The notes below the pieces were generated by a model. The model was not told the DNA's origin. It saw only the letters and a list, made by a program, of their open reading frames with translations, and made no database searches. A DNA stretch of 64,000 nucleotides from Auanema rhodensis (lineage: Eukaryota > Nematoda > Chromadorea > Rhabditida > Rhabditidae). The stretch spans positions 496,001 through 560,000 of the forward strand of contig CAXKVF010000076.1 in assembly GCA_964057225.1 (NCBI GenBank). The letters are read 5' to 3'. This document shows positions 25,695 through 37,664 of this stretch, piece after piece (position 1 is the first letter of the stretch; each line of letters starts with the position of its first letter). Made by a program: the position numbers and the translations under genes.

Positions 25695-27278
25695 TTAGCA
25701 TAAATTAAAGTTCACGTAAATTTCAAAGTCATGGTTACCATGCACCAATATCAATAAAAATTTGTTTTTAGACTAATATGGACATGGGGAATCTAATTTT
25801 GAAAACCGCATCTCTTTATCTTCCACGTGAAGCGAGTTACATACCAAGTGCACATCACGTGTACATTTAATTAGCATAAATTAAAGTTCACGTAAATTTC
25901 AAAGTCATGGTTACCATGAACCAATATCAATAAAAATTTGTTTTTAGACTAATATGGACATGGGGAATCTAATTTTGAAAACCGCATCTCTTTATCTTCC
26001 ACGTGAAGCGAGTTACATACCAAGTGCACATCACGTGTACATTTAATTAGCATAAATTAAAGTTCACGTAAATTTCAAAGTCATGGTTACCATGAACCAA
26101 TATCAATAAAAATTTGTTTTTAGACTAATATGGACATGGGGAATCTAATTTTGAAAACCGCATCTCTTTATCTTCCACGTGAAGCGAGTTACATACCAAG
26201 TGCACATCACGTGTACATTTAATTAGCATAAATTAAAGTTCACGTAAATTTCAAAGTCATGGTTACCATGAACCAATATCAATAAAAATTTGTTTTTAGA
26301 CTAATATGGACATGGGGAATCAAAGTTTGAAAACCGCATCTCTTTATCTTTCACGTGAAGCGAGTTACATACCAAGTGCACATCACGTGTACATTTAATT
26401 AGCATAAATTAAAGTTCACGTAAATTTCAAAGTCATGGTTACCATGAACCAATATCAATAAAAATTTGTTTTTAGACTAATATGGACATGGGGAATCTAA
26501 TTTTGAAAACCGCATCACTTTATCTTTCACGTGAAGCGAGTTACATACCAAGTGCACATCACGTGTACATTTAATTAGCATAAATTAAAGTTCACGTAAA
26601 TTTCAAAGTCATAGTTACCATGCACCAATATCAATAAAAATTTGTTTTTAGACTAATATGGACATGGGGAATCTAATTTTGAAAACCGCATCTCTTTATC
26701 TTTCACGTGAAGCGAGTTACATACCAAGTGCACATCACGTGTACATTTAATTAGCATAAATTAAAGTTCACGTAAATTTCAAAGTCATGGTTACCATGCA
26801 CCAATATCAATAAAAATTTGTTTTTAGACTAATATGGACATGGGGAATCTAATTTTGAAAACCGCATCTCTTTATCTTTCAAGTGAAGCGAGTTACATAC
26901 CAAGTGCACATCACGTGTACATTTAATTAGCATAAATTAAAGTTCACGTAAATTTCAAAGTCATGGTTACCATGAAGCAATATCAATAAAAATTTGTTTT
27001 TAGACTAATATGGACATGGGGAATCTAATTTTGAAAACCGCATCTCTTTATCTTTCACGTGAAGCGAGTTACATACCAAGTGCACATCACGTGTACATTT
27101 AATTAGCATAAATTAAAGTTCACGTAAATTTCAAAGTCATTGTTACCATGCACCAATATCAATGAAAATTTGTTTTTAGACTAATATGGACATGGGGAAT
27201 CTAATTTTGAAAACCGCATCTCTTTATCTTTCACGTGAAGCGAGTTACATATCAAGTGCACATCACGTGTACATTTAA
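25695..27278. repeat. Mixed satellite segment (monomers 147-155)
   Basis: Three CTTCCACG monomers are followed by an AATCAAAGTTTG monomer and a CATCACTTT monomer, the same order as at 21471-22350 and 58255-59134. Monomers 153-155 (CAAGTG; CATGAAGC; CATTGTTACC with CAATGAAAA and TATC) are repeated five monomers later at 27631-28158. Confidence 0.8.
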
Positions 27279-28862
27279 TTAGCATAAATTAAAGTTCACG
27301 TAAATTTCAAAGTCATGGTTACCATGCACCAATATCAATAAAACTTTGTTTTTAGACTAATATGGACATGGGGAATCTAATTTTGAAAACCGCATCTCTT
27401 TATCTTTCACGTGAAGCGAGTTACATACCAAGTGCACATCACGTGTACATTTAATTAGCATAAATTAAAGTTCACGTAAATTTCAAAGTCATGGTTACCA
27501 TGCACCAATATCAATAAAAATCTGTTTTTAGACTATTATGGACATGGGGAATCTAATTTTGAAAACCGCATCTCTTTATCTTTCACGTGAAGCGAGTTAC
27601 ATACCAAGTGCACATCACGTGTACATTTAATTAGCATAAATTAAAGTTCACGTAAATTTCAAAGTCATGGTTACCATGCACCAATATCAATAAAAATTTG
27701 TTTTTAGACTAATATGGACATGGGGAATCTAATTTTGAAAACCGCATCTCTTTATCTTTCAAGTGAAGCGAGTTACATACCAAGTGCACATCACGTGTAC
27801 ATTTAATTAGCATAAATTAAAGTTCACGTAAATTTCAAAGTCATGGTTACCATGAAGCAATATCAATAAAAATTTGTTTTTAGACTAATATGGACATGGG
27901 AAATCTAATTTTGAAAACCGCATCTCTTTATCTTTCACGTGAAGCGAGTTACATACCAAGTGCACATCACGTGTACATTTAATTAGCATAAATTAAAGTT
28001 CACGTAAATTTCAAAGTCATTGTTACCATGCACCAATATCAATGAAAATTTGTTTTTAGACTAATATGGACATGGGGAATCTAATTTTGAAAACCGCATC
28101 TCTTTATCTTTCACGTGAAGCGAGTTACATATCAAGTGCACATCACGTGTACATTTAATTAGCATAAATTAAAGTTCACGTAAATTTCAAAGTCATGGTT
28201 ACCATTAACCAATATCAATAAAAATTTGTTTTTAGACTAATATGGACATGGGGAATCTAATTTTGAAAACCGCATCTCTTTATCTTTCACGTGAAGCGAG
28301 TTACATACCAAGTGCACATCACGTGTACATTTAATTAGCATAAATTAAAGTTCACGTAAATTTCAAAGTCATGGTTACCATGCACCAATATCAATAAAAA
28401 TCTGTTTTTAGACTAATATGGACATGGGGAATCTAATTTTGAAAACCGCATCTCTTTATCTTTCACGTGAAGCGAGTTACATACCAAGTGCACATCACGT
28501 GTACATTTAATTAGCATAAATTAAAGTTCACGTAAATTTCAAAGTCATGGTTACCATGCACCAATATCAATAAAAATTTGTTTTTAGACTAATATGGACA
28601 TGGGGAATCTAATTTTGAAAACCGCATCTCTTTATCTTTCACGTGAAGCGAGTTACATATCAAGTGCACATCACGTGTACATTTAATTAGCATAAATTAA
28701 AGTTCACGTAAATTTCAAAGTCATGGTTACCATTAACCAATATCAATAAAAATTTGTTTTTAGACTAATATGGACATGGGGAATCTAATTTTGAAAACCG
28801 CATCTCTTTATCTTTCACGTGAAGCGAGTTACATACCAAGTGCACATCACGTGTACATTTAA
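27279..28862. repeat. Nine-monomer segment, copy 1 (11-monomer period)
   Basis: Monomers 156-164 read AAAACTTTG; TCTG plus GACTATTA; CAAGTG; CATGAAGC plus GGGAAATC; CATTGTTACC; CATTAACC; TCTG; TATC; CATTAACC. All nine recur 1936 bp later. GACTATTA marks the offset at 27531 and 29467. The two monomers between the copies (28863-29214) are AATCAAAGTTTG and CATCACTTT types. Confidence 0.9.
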
Positions 28863-29214
28863 TTAGCATAAATTAAAGTTCACGTAAATTTCAAAGTCAT
28901 GGTTACCATGAACCAATATCAATAAAAATTTGTTTTTAGACTAATATGGACATGGGGAATCAAAGTTTGAAAACCGCATCTCTTTATCTTTCACGTGAAG
29001 CGAGTTACATACCAAGTGCACATCACGTGTACATTTAATTAGCATAAATTAAAGTTCACGTAAATTTCAAAGTCATGGTTACCATGAACCAATATCAATA
29101 AAAATTTGTTTTTAGACTAATATGGACATGGGGAATCTAATTTTGAAAACCGCATCACTTTATCTTTCACGTGAAGCGAGTTACATACCAAGTGCACATC
29201 ACGTGTACATTTAA

Positions 29215-30798
29215 TTAGCATAAATTAAAGTTCACGTAAATTTCAAAGTCATGGTTACCATGCACCAATATCAATAAAACTTTGTTTTTAGACTAATATG
29301 GACATGGGGAATCTAATTTTGAAAACCGCATCTCTTTATCTTTCACGTGAAGCGAGTTACATACCAAGTGCACATCACGTGTACATTTAATTAGCATAAA
29401 TTAAAGTTCACGTAAATTTCAAAGTCATGGTTACCATGCACCAATATCAATAAAAATCTGTTTTTAGACTATTATGGACATGGGGAATCTAATTTTGAAA
29501 ACCGCATCTCTTTATCTTTCACGTGAAGCGAGTTACATACCAAGTGCACATCACGTGTACATTTAATTAGCATAAATTAAAGTTCACGTAAATTTCAAAG
29601 TCATGGTTACCATGCACCAATATCAATAAAAATTTGTTTTTAGACTAATATGGACATGGGGAATCTAATTTTGAAAACCGCATCTCTTTATCTTTCAAGT
29701 GAAGCGAGTTACATACCAAGTGCACATCACGTGTACATTTAATTAGCATAAATTAAAGTTCACGTAAATTTCAAAGTCATGGTTACCATGAAGCAATATC
29801 AATAAAAATTTGTTTTTAGACTAATATGGACATGGGAAATCTAATTTTGAAAACCGCATCTCTTTATCTTTCACGTGAAGCGAGTTACATACCAAGTGCA
29901 CATCACGTGTACATTTAATTAGCATAAATTAAAGTTCACGTAAATTTCAAAGTCATTGTTACCATGCACCAATATCAATGAAAATTTGTTTTTAGACTAA
30001 TATGGACATGGGGAATCTAATTTTGAAAACCGCATCTCTTTATCTTTCACGTGAAGCGAGTTACATATCAAGTGCACATCACGTGTACATTTAATTAGCA
30101 TAAATTAAAGTTCACGTAAATTTCAAAGTCATGGTTACCATTAACCAATATCAATAAAAATTTGTTTTTAGACTAATATGGACATGGGGAATCTAATTTT
30201 GAAAACCGCATCTCTTTATCTTTCACGTGAAGCGAGTTACATACCAAGTGCACATCACGTGTACATTTAATTAGCATAAATTAAAGTTCACGTAAATTTC
30301 AAAGTCATGGTTACCATGCACCAATATCAATAAAAATCTGTTTTTAGACTAATATGGACATGGGGAATCTAATTTTGAAAACCGCATCTCTTTATCTTTC
30401 ACGTGAAGCGAGTTACATACCAAGTGCACATCACGTGTACATTTAATTAGCATAAATTAAAGTTCACGTAAATTTCAAAGTCATGGTTACCATGCACCAA
30501 TATCAATAAAAATTTGTTTTTAGACTAATATGGACATGGGGAATCTAATTTTGAAAACCGCATCTCTTTATCTTTCACGTGAAGCGAGTTACATATCAAG
30601 TGCACATCACGTGTACATTTAATTAGCATAAATTAAAGTTCACGTAAATTTCAAAGTCATGGTTACCATTAACCAATATCAATAAAAATTTGTTTTTAGA
30701 CTAATATGGACATGGGGAATCTAATTTTGAAAACCGCATCTCTTTATCTTTCACGTGAAGCGAGTTACATACCAAGTGCACATCACGTGTACATTTAA
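29215..30798. repeat. Nine-monomer segment, copy 2 (monomers 167-175)
   Basis: This repeats 27279-28862 with the same private variants (AAAACTTTG, GACTATTA, GGGAAATC, CATTGTTACC with CAATGAAAA). Its last three monomers (TATC and TCTG types around CATTAACC) are followed by another TCTG and TATC pair at 30799-31150, so a 3-monomer duplication is layered on the right end. Confidence 0.88.
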
Positions 30799-31150
30799 TT
30801 AGCATAAATTAAAGTTCACGTAAATTTCAAAGTCATGGTTACCATGCACCAATATCAATAAAAATCTGTTTTTAGACTAATATGGACATGGGGAATCTAA
30901 TTTTGAAAACCGCATCTCTTTATCTTTCACGTGAAGCGAGTTACATACCAAGTGCACATCACGTGTACATTTAATTAGCATAAATTAAAGTTCACGTAAA
31001 TTTCAAAGTCATGGTTACCATGCACCAATATCAATAAAAATTTGTTTTTAGACTAATATGGACATGGGGAATCTAATTTTGAAAACCGCATCTCTTTATC
31101 TTTCACGTGAAGCGAGTTACATATCAAGTGCACATCACGTGTACATTTAA

Positions 31151-32029
31151 TTAGCATAAATTAAAGTTCACGTAAATTTCAAAGTCATGGTTACCATTAA
31201 CCAATATCAATAAAAATTTGTTTTTAGACTAATATGGACATGGGGAATCTAATTTTGAAAACCGCATCTCTTTATCTTTCAAGTGAAGCGAGTTACATAC
31301 CAAGTGCACATCACGTGTACATTTAATTAGCATAAATTAAAGTTCACGTAAATTTCAAAGTCATGGTTACCATGCACCAATATCAATAAAAATTTGTTTT
31401 TAGACTAATATGGACATGGGGAATCTAATTTTGAAAACCGCATCTCTTTATCTTTCACGTGAAGCGAGTTACATACCAAGTGCACATCACGTGTACATTT
31501 AATTAGCATAAATTAAAGTTCACGTAAATTTCAAAGTCATGGTTACCATGCACCAATATCATAAAAATTGGTTTTTAGACTAATATGGACATGAGGAATC
31601 TAATTTTGAAAACCGCATCTCTTTATCTTTCACGTGAAGCGAGTTACATACCGAGTGCACATCACGTGTACATTTAATTAGCATAAATTAAAGTTCACGT
31701 AAATTTCAAAGTCATGGTTACCATGCACCAATATCAATAAAAATTTGTTTTTAGACTAATATGGACATGGGGAATCTAATTTTGAAAACCGCATCTCTTT
31801 ATATTTCACGTGAAGCGAGTTACATACCAAGTGCACATCACGTGTACATTTAATTAGCATAAATTAAAGTTCACGTAAATTTCAAAGTCATGGTTACCAT
31901 GCACCAATATCAATAAAAATTTGTTTTTAGACTAATATGGACATGGGGAATCTAATTTTGAAAACCGCATCTCTTTATCTTTCACGTGAAGCGAGTTACA
32001 TACCAAGTGCACATCACGTGTACATTTAA
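31151..32029. repeat. Transition segment (monomers 178-182)
   Basis: The order is CATTAACC plus CAAGTG, plain, a 175-bp CATAAAAATTGG/GAGG monomer (31501, also with ACCGAG), TTATATTTC, plain. The same word occurs at 4929-5631 and 38897-39600. It closes the left set of subfamilies; the next domain has very different variants. Confidence 0.8.
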
Positions 32030-33085
32030 TTAGCATAAATTAAAGTTCACGTAAATTTCAAAGTCATGGTTACCATGCACCAATATCAATAAAAATTTGT
32101 TTTTAGACTAATATGGACATGGGGAATCAAATTTTGAAAACCGCATCTCTTTATCTTTCACGTGAAGCGAGTTACATACCAAGTGCACATCACGTGTACA
32201 TTTAATTAGCATAAATTAAAGTTCACGTAAATTTCAAAGTCATGGTTACCATGCACCAATATCAATAAAAATTTGTTTTTAGACTAATATGGACATGGGG
32301 AATCTAATTTTGAAAACCGCATCTCTTTATCTTTCACGTGAAGCGAGTTACATACCAAGTGCACATCACGTGTACATTTAATTAGCATAAATTAAAGTTC
32401 ACGTAAATTTCAAAGTCATGGTTACCATGCACCAATATCAATAAAAATTTGTTTTTAGACTAATATGGACATGGGGAATCAAATTTTGAAAACCGCATCT
32501 CTTTATCTTTCACGTGAAGCGAGTTACATACCAAGTGCACATCACGTGTACATTTAATTAGCATAAATTAAAGTTCACGTAAATTTCAAAGTCATGGTTA
32601 CCATGCACCAATATCAATAAAAATTTGTTTTTAGACTAATATGGACATGAGGAATCTAATTTTGAAAACCGCATCTCTTTATCTTTCACGTGAAGCGAGT
32701 TACATACCAAGTGCACATCACGTGTACATTTAATTAGCATAAATTAAAGTTCACGTAAATTTCAAAGTCATGGTTACCATGCACCAATATCAATAAAAAT
32801 TTGTTTTTAGACTAATATGGACATGAGCAATCTAATTTTGAGAACCGCATCTCTTTATCTTTCACGTGAAGCGAGTTACATACCAAGTGCACATCACGTG
32901 TACATTTAATTAGCATAAATTAAAGTTCACGTAAATTTCAAAGTCATGGTTACCATGAACCAATATCAATAAAAATTTGTTTTTAGACTAATATGGACAT
33001 GAGGAATCTAATTTTGAAAACCGCATCTCTTTATCTTTCACGTGAAGCGAGTTACATACCAAGTGCACATCACGTGTACATTTAA

Positions 33086-34141
33086 TTAGCATAAATTAAA
33101 GTTCACGTAAATTTCAAAGTCATGGTTACCATGCACCAATATCAATAAAAATTTGTTTTTAGACTAATATGGACATGGGGAATCAAATTTTGAAAACCGC
33201 ATCTCTTTATCTTTCACGTGAAGCGAGTTACATACCAAGTGCACATCACGTGTACATTTAATTAGCATAAATTAAAGTTCACGTAAATTTCAAAGTCATG
33301 GTTACCATGAACCAATATCAATAAAAATTTGTTTTTTGACTAATATGGACATGGGGAATCTAATTTTGAAAACCGCATCTCTTTATCTTTCACGTGAAGC
33401 GAGTTACATACCAAGTGCACATCACGTGTACATTTAATTAGCATAAATTAAAGTTCACGTAAATTTCAAAGTCATGGTTACCATGCACCAATATCAATAA
33501 AAATTTGTTTTTAGACTAATATGGACATGAGGAATCTAATTTTGAAAACCGCATCTCTTTATCTTTCACGTGAAGCGAGTTACATACCAAGTGCACATCA
33601 CGTGTACATTTAATTAGCATAAATTAAAGTTCACGTAAATTTCAAAGTCATGGTTACCATGCACCAATATCAATAAAAATTTGTTTTTAGACTAATATGG
33701 ACATGGGGAATCAAATTTTGAAAACCGCATCTCTTTATCTTTCACGTGAAGCGAGTTACATACCAAGTGCACATCACGTGTACATTTAATTAGCATAAAT
33801 TAAAGTTCACGTAAATTTCAAAGTCATGGTTACCATGAACCAATATCAATAAAAATTTGTTTTTTGACTAATATGGACATGGGGAATCTAATTTTGAAAA
33901 CCGCATCTCTTTATCTTTCACGTGAAGCGAGTTACATACCAAGTGCACATCACGTGTACATTTAATTAGCATAAATTAAAGTTCACGTAAATTTCAAAGT
34001 CATGGTTACCATGCACCAATATCAATAAAAATTTGTTTTTAGACTAATATGGACATGAGGAATCTAATTTTGAAAACCGCATCTCTTTATCTTTCACGTG
34101 AAGCGAGTTACATACCAAGTGCACATCACGTGTACATTTAA
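33086..34141. repeat. Trimer higher-order repeat, two copies (528 bp)
   Basis: Monomers 189-191 and 192-194 repeat the order AATCAAATTTTG, CATGAACC plus TTTTTTGAC, GAGG. The TTTTTTGAC markers near 33331 and 33859 are 528 bp apart. Three further GAGG monomers (195-197) follow. Confidence 0.9.
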
Positions 34142-34669
34142 TTAGCATAAATTAAAGTTCACGTAAATTTCAAAGTCATGGTTACCATGCACCAATATCA
34201 ATAAAAATTTGTTTTTAGACTAATATGGACATGAGGAATCTAATTTTGAAAACCGCATCTCTTTATCTTTCACGTGAAGCGAGTTACATACCAAGTGCAC
34301 ATCACGTGTACATTTAATTAGCATAAATTAAAGTTCACGTAAATTTCAAAGTCATGGTTACCATGCACCAATATCAATAAAAATTTGTTTTTAGACTAAT
34401 ATGGACATGAGGAATCTAATTTTGAAAACCGCATCTCTTTATCTTTCACGTGAAGCGAGTTACATACCAAGTGCACATCACGTGTACATTTAATTAGCAT
34501 AAATTAAAGTTCACGTAAATTTCAAAGTCATGGTTACCATGCACCAATATCAATAAAAATTTGTTTTTAGACCAATATGGACATGAGGAATCTAATTTTG
34601 AAAACCGCATCTCTTTATCTTTCACGTGAAGCGAGTTACATACCAAGTGCACATCACGTGTACATTTAA

Positions 34670-35548
34670 TTAGCATAAATTAAAGTTCACGTAAATTTCA
34701 AAGTCGTGGTTACCATGCACCAATATCAATAAAAATTCGTTTTTAGACTAATATGGACATGGGGAATCTAACTTTGAAAACCGCATCTCTTTATCTTTCA
34801 CGTGAAGCGAGTTACATACCAAGTGCACATCACGTGTACATTTAATTAGCATAAATTAAAGTTCACGTAAATTTCAAAGTCATGGTTACCATGCACCAAT
34901 ATCAATAAAAATTTGTTTTTAGACTAATATGGACATGAGGAATCTAATTTTGAAAACCGCATCTCTTTATCTTTCACGTGAAGCGAGTTACATACCAAGT
35001 GCACATCACGTGTACATTTAATTAGCATAAATTAAAGTTCACGTAAATTTCAAAGTCATGGTTACCATGCACCAATATCAATAAAAATTTGTTTTTAGAC
35101 TAATATGGACATGGGGAATAAATTTTGAAAACCGCATCTCTTTATCTTTCACGTGAAGCGAGTTACATACCAAGTGCACATCACGTGTACATTTAATTAG
35201 CATAAATTAAAGTTCACGTAAATTTCAAAGTCATGGTTACCATGCACCAATATCAATAAAAATTTGTTTTTAGACTAATATGGACATGGGGAATCTAATT
35301 TTGAAAACCGCATCTCTTTATCTTTCACGTGAAGCGAGTTACATACCAAGTGCACATCACGTGTACATTTAATTAGCATAAATTAAAGTTCACGTAAATT
35401 TCAAAGTCATGGTTACCATGCACCAATATCAATAAAAATTTGTTTTTAGACTAATATGGACATGGGGAATCTAATTTTGAAAACCGCATCTCTTTATCTT
35501 TCACGTGAAGCGAGTTACATACCAAGTGCACATCACGTGTACATTTAA
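34670..35548. repeat. 5-mer higher-order repeat (879 bp), internal copy
   Basis: Monomers 198-202 are GTCGTGG/AATTCG/CTAACTTTG; GAGG; a 175-bp GAATAAATTTTG copy; plain; plain. A second GTCGTGG monomer follows at 35549 and a GAGG monomer after it, so the spacing GTCGTGG to GTCGTGG is 879 bp (34703 to 35582). The same unit and spacing recur at 62127-63884. Confidence 0.9.
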
Positions 35549-36076
35549 TTAGCATAAATTAAAGTTCACGTAAATTTCAAAGTCGTGGTTACCATGCACC
35601 AATATCAATAAAAATTCGTTTTTAGACTAATATGGACATGGGGAATCTAACTTTGAAAACCGCATCTCTTTATCTTTCACGTGAAGCGAGTTACATACCA
35701 AGTGCACATCACGTGTACATTTAATTAGCATAAATTAAAGTTCACGTAAATTTCAAAGTCATGGTTACCATGCACCAATATCAATAAAAATTTGTTTTTA
35801 GACTAATATGGACATGAGGAATCTAATTTTGAAAACCGCATCTCTTTATCTTTCACGTGAAGCGAGTTACATACCAAGTGCACATCACGTGTACATTTAA
35901 TTAGCATAAATTAAAGTTCACGTAAATTTCAAAGTCATGGTTACCATGCACCAATATCAATAAAAATTTGTTTTTAGACTAATATGGACATGGGGAATCA
36001 AATTTTGAAAACCGCATCTCTTTATCTTTCACGTGAAGCGAGTTACATACCAAGTGCACATCACGTGTACATTTAA

Positions 36077-37488
36077 TTAGCATAAATTAAAGTTCACGTA
36101 AATTTCAAAGTCATGGTTACCATGAACCAATATCAATAAAAATTTGTTTTTAGACTAATATGGACATGAGGAATCTAATTTTGAAAACCGCATCTCTTTT
36201 TTTCTTTCACGTGAAGCGAGTTACATACCAAGTGCACATCACGTGTACATTTAATTAGCATAAATTAAAGTTCACGTAAATTTCAAAGTCATGGTTACCA
36301 TGAACCAATATCAATAAAAATTTGTTTTTTGACTAATATGGACATGGGGAATCTAATTTTGAAAACCGCATCTCTTTATCTTTCACGTGAAGCGAGTTAC
36401 ATACCAAGTGCACATCACGTGTACATTTAATTAGCATAAATTAAAGTTCACGTAAATTTCAAAGTCATGGTTACCATGCACCAATATCAATAAAAATTTG
36501 TTTTTAGACTAATATGGACATGAGGAATCTAATTTTGAAAACCGCATCTCTTTATCTTTCACGTGAAGCGAGTTACATACCAAGTGCACATCACGTGTAC
36601 ATTTAATTAGCATAAATTAAAGTTCACGTAAATTTCAAAGTCATGGTTACCATGCACCAATATCAATAAAAATTTGTTTTTAGACTAATATGGACATGGG
36701 GAATCTAATTTTGAAAACCGCATCTCTTTATCTTTCACTTGAAGCGAGTTACATACCAAGTGCACATCACGTGTACATTTAATTAGCATAAATTAAAGTT
36801 CACGTAAATTTCAAAGTCATGGTTACCATGAACCAATATCAATAAAAATTTGTTTTTAGACTAATATGGACATGAGGAATCTAATTTTGAAAACCGCATC
36901 TCTTTTTTTCTTTCACGTGAAGCGAGTTACATACCAAGTGCACATCACGTGTACATTTAATTAGCATAAATTAAAGTTCACGTAAATTTCAAAGTCATGG
37001 TTACCATGAACCAATATCAATAAAAATTTGTTTTTTGACTAATATGGACATGGGGAATCTAATTTTGAAAACCGCATCTCTTTATCTTTCACGTGAAGCG
37101 AGTTACATACCAAGTGCACATCACGTGTACATTTAATTAGCATAAATTAAAGTTCACGTAAATTTCAAAGTCATGGTTACCATGCACCAATATCAATAAA
37201 AATTTGTTTTTAGACTAATATGGACATGAGGAATCTAATTTTGAAAACCGCATCTCTTTATCTTTCACGTGAAGCGAGTTACATACCAAGAGCACATCAC
37301 GTGTACATTTAATTAGCATAAATTAAAGTTCACGTAAATTTCAAAGTCATGGTTACCATGCACCAATATCAATAAAAATTTGTTTTTAGACTAATATGGA
37401 CATGGGGAATCTAATTTTGAAAACCGCATCTCTTTATATTTCACGTGAAGCGAGTTACATACCAAGTGCACCTCACGTGTACATTTAA
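36077..37488. repeat. 4-mer higher-order repeat, two copies (706 bp)
   Basis: Monomers 206-209 and 210-213 repeat: CATGAACC/GAGG with a 2-bp longer T run (CTC followed by seven T, making a 178-bp monomer), then TTTTTTGAC, then GAGG, then a fourth copy. The offset is 706 bp, or 4 x 176 plus 2. The fourth monomers differ (CACTTGAAG against TTATATTTC plus CACCTCAC). These are the only two lengthened monomers I found. Confidence 0.88.
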
Positions 37489-37664
37489 TTAGCATAAATT
37501 AAAGTTCACGTAAATTTCAAAGTCATGGTTACCATGCACCAATATCAATAAAAATTTGTTTTTAGACTAATATGGACATGAGGAATCTAATTTTGAAAAC
37601 CGCATCTCTTTATCTTTCACGTGAAGCGAGTTACATACCAAGTGCACATCACGTGTACATTTAA

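Larger units (their letters stand above)
32030..37664. repeat. GAGG / AATCAAATTTTG subfamily domain (monomers 183-214)
   Basis: Variants common to the rest of the window (TATC, CATTAACC, TCTG, CATCACTTT) are absent here. Instead, monomers carry GAGG, AATCAAATTTTG, TTTTTTGAC or the GTCGTGG/AATTCG/CTAACTTTG combination. Short-period repeats dominate: a dimer near 32128 and 32480, a trimer, a four-copy GAGG run (33966-34669), a 5-mer and a 4-mer. This looks like a separately amplified block. Similar monomers return only at 62127-64000. Confidence 0.88.

Noticed and set aside
34494-34676. Minus-strand ORF of 60 codons as a protein-coding gene
   Set aside because: It lies wholly inside one satellite repeat, exists only because of a single substitution at 34573, has no recognisable domain, and 362 sister monomers lack it.
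34703-34760. CENP-B-box-like TTCG in the GTCGTGG/AATTCG monomers
   Set aside because: Only the TTCG part matches. The required A and the CGGG half of the box are missing, and the change occurs in only five monomers in the window.
36197-36920. Seven-T runs as RNA polymerase III terminators
   Set aside because: They are 2-bp expansions in two monomers of a 4-mer duplication. No A or B box promoter or RNA gene is nearby.
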